Source of the DNA: Corinectria fuckeliana
Lineage: Eukaryota > Ascomycota > Sordariomycetes > Hypocreales > Nectriaceae
DNA: 60,121 nucleotides
NCBI GenBank assembly: GCA_019137255.1
Contig: WPDH01000031.1
Coordinates: forward strand, 1-60,121
Direction: 5' to 3'
Part shown: in pieces, positions 59,191 through 60,121 of the stretch
Position numbering within the stretch: position 1 is the first letter of the stretch
How the letters are laid out: each line of letters starts with the position of its first letter
The notes under the pieces: model-generated
Seen by the model: the letters and a program-made list of their open reading frames with translations, nothing else
Told to the model about the DNA's origin: nothing
Database searches by the model: none
Position numbers and translations under genes: made by a program

Positions 59191-60063
59191 TAAGATATAA
59201 ATTAAGAAGTTTTATATTCTTAAACAGCCTAAAGTAAGACCACTTTAGTATAAATACCTATACTTTATAGTAATTAACTTATTTTAGTAGGATATTTAGC
59301 ATAAGGTATATAAGTCTAGCTGCTAAGTTAGAGAGAGTAATATTATAGACTAAGTACTAGCTAACTTTCCTAATAAGAGGCTACTTATATTTTGCTATAA
59401 TATTATAATAAATATATTTTATAACTAATATACAGCTATAAATAATATAGTACTATACTATATTATAAGTAATAAGATATATAGTTATAATTTATATAAC
59501 CTTTTTAATAACCTTTTTACCCTTTAGGCTCTAAAAAGTGGCCTTATAGTATAAAAAGAATAGGTATATAAACTATTCTATATAGCAGTCTATTAGAGCT
59601 ATAAGCTTATCTGTTAGACTTTTAGCCTCTAAGCAGCTTATAACTAGTATAAGAAGCTTTATATTCTTATTACTATTATATACTAGGTACTACTATAACT
59701 AATAATAAATAGGTTTATTAGTATAACTAAGATAGTAATAAGCTAGAGATTAAAAAGAAGGTATATATAAGTATTAATAATATATAAGCTTCTTAAAACC
59801 TTATTTAGCAGCTTATACCTTTTCTGCCTTATAGTATAAATCCTAGCTATAAGTATAAGCAATTATATAATTAGTACTTACTTACTAACCTAGGCTACTT
59901 ACCCCTATTATAAAGCTTAGCAATCTAGGTATAAGTAGATAAACTTTAGAGATAATAGGAAGTCTTACTTCTACTAGGCTAGGTAAGACCTAATTAGGAT
60001 AATAAGAGCAGCTATTTAGCTTAATAAGCTTAAGATTAGAAGAGGATATATCCTTATTATAAG
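59191..60063. other. Subtelomeric AT-rich DNA
   Basis: RIP-type sequence runs to within about 10 bases of the degenerate telomeric repeats. No gene was recognised; the frame listed before may continue here with more decay. Confidence 0.4.
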
Positions 60064-60079
60064 TTAAGGTTAGGTAGGG

Positions 60080-60121
60080 TTAGGGTTAGGGTTAGGGTTA
60101 GGGTTAGGGTTAGGGTTAGGG
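60080..60121 (+). repeat. Telomere, seven perfect TTAGGG repeats
   Basis: Seven exact TTAGGG units end the window. They are preceded at 60064-60079 by worn variants (TTAAGG, TTAGG, TAGGG). The G-rich strand runs 5'-3' toward the right end, as expected for a right-hand chromosome terminus. Confidence 0.98.

Noticed and set aside
1..60121. tRNA or rRNA genes
   Set aside because: No cloverleaf with T-loop and anticodon patterns, and no rRNA-like conserved blocks, were noticed by eye. A covariance-model scan would be needed to exclude them.

Overview
This window is the right-hand end of a filamentous ascomycete (Pezizomycotina) chromosome. The last 42 bases are seven perfect TTAGGG repeats reading toward the end. 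Long blocks are extremely AT-rich and crowded with TpA, while repeats that can be compared differ almost only by C-to-T and G-to-A. This is the footprint of repeat-induced point mutation (RIP). The species was not identified.

Layout. (1) 1-12.6 kb is a RIP block. It holds a ruined gene related to the central part of fungal OrsD/RecQ-type, often telomere-linked, helicase proteins (+ strand, about 1.6-3.5 kb). It also holds a ruined NACHT-ankyrin NLR gene (- strand, about 11.7-8.05 kb) whose 33-codon ankyrin repeats are still in 99-bp register. (2) 13.5-18.7 kb is of normal composition. It contains one intact 371-codon conserved fungal gene, a frameshifted MYND finger and some tandem repeats. 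(3) 18.7-25.1 kb is a RIP block: a minisatellite interrupted by a 647-bp TRIM-like element and a 4.07-kb Gypsy element with 205-bp LTRs. (4) 25.1-33.3 kb is a nest of elements. A chromodomain Gypsy element, truncated in gag and carrying a solo LTR, abuts a truncated ABCG transporter gene. That gene is split by a 2,042-bp hAT-type element with 18-bp perfect inverted repeats and an 8-bp target duplication. The hAT-type element carries a fragment of a PIF1-like helicase gene. (5) 33.6-38.2 kb holds a FunK1-type kinase pseudogene and an APH/phosphotransferase-family pseudogene, with an intact 54-codon ORF at 38.8-39.0 kb. (6) 39.4-45.9 kb is a RIP-ruined Copia element with 169/170-bp LTRs. (7) 46-55 kb is mixed. 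It holds a PIF1 motif relic, a heavily RIPed second copy of the FunK1 3' half, and a small kinase pseudogene with two Trp-to-stop changes. (8) 55.1-60.1 kb is a RIP block with minisatellites, a possible unidentified decayed reading frame of about 3 kb, and the telomere.

Most of the window is a graveyard where duplicated DNA has been mutated by RIP. Only the 371-codon gene at 15.2-16.3 kb and the 54-codon ORF look open. The decayed families (NLR, FunK1, APH-like, PIF1, telomere-linked helicase relatives) are typical of fungal subtelomeric gene pools. All identifications are read by eye from residual protein motifs; none was checked by a search.
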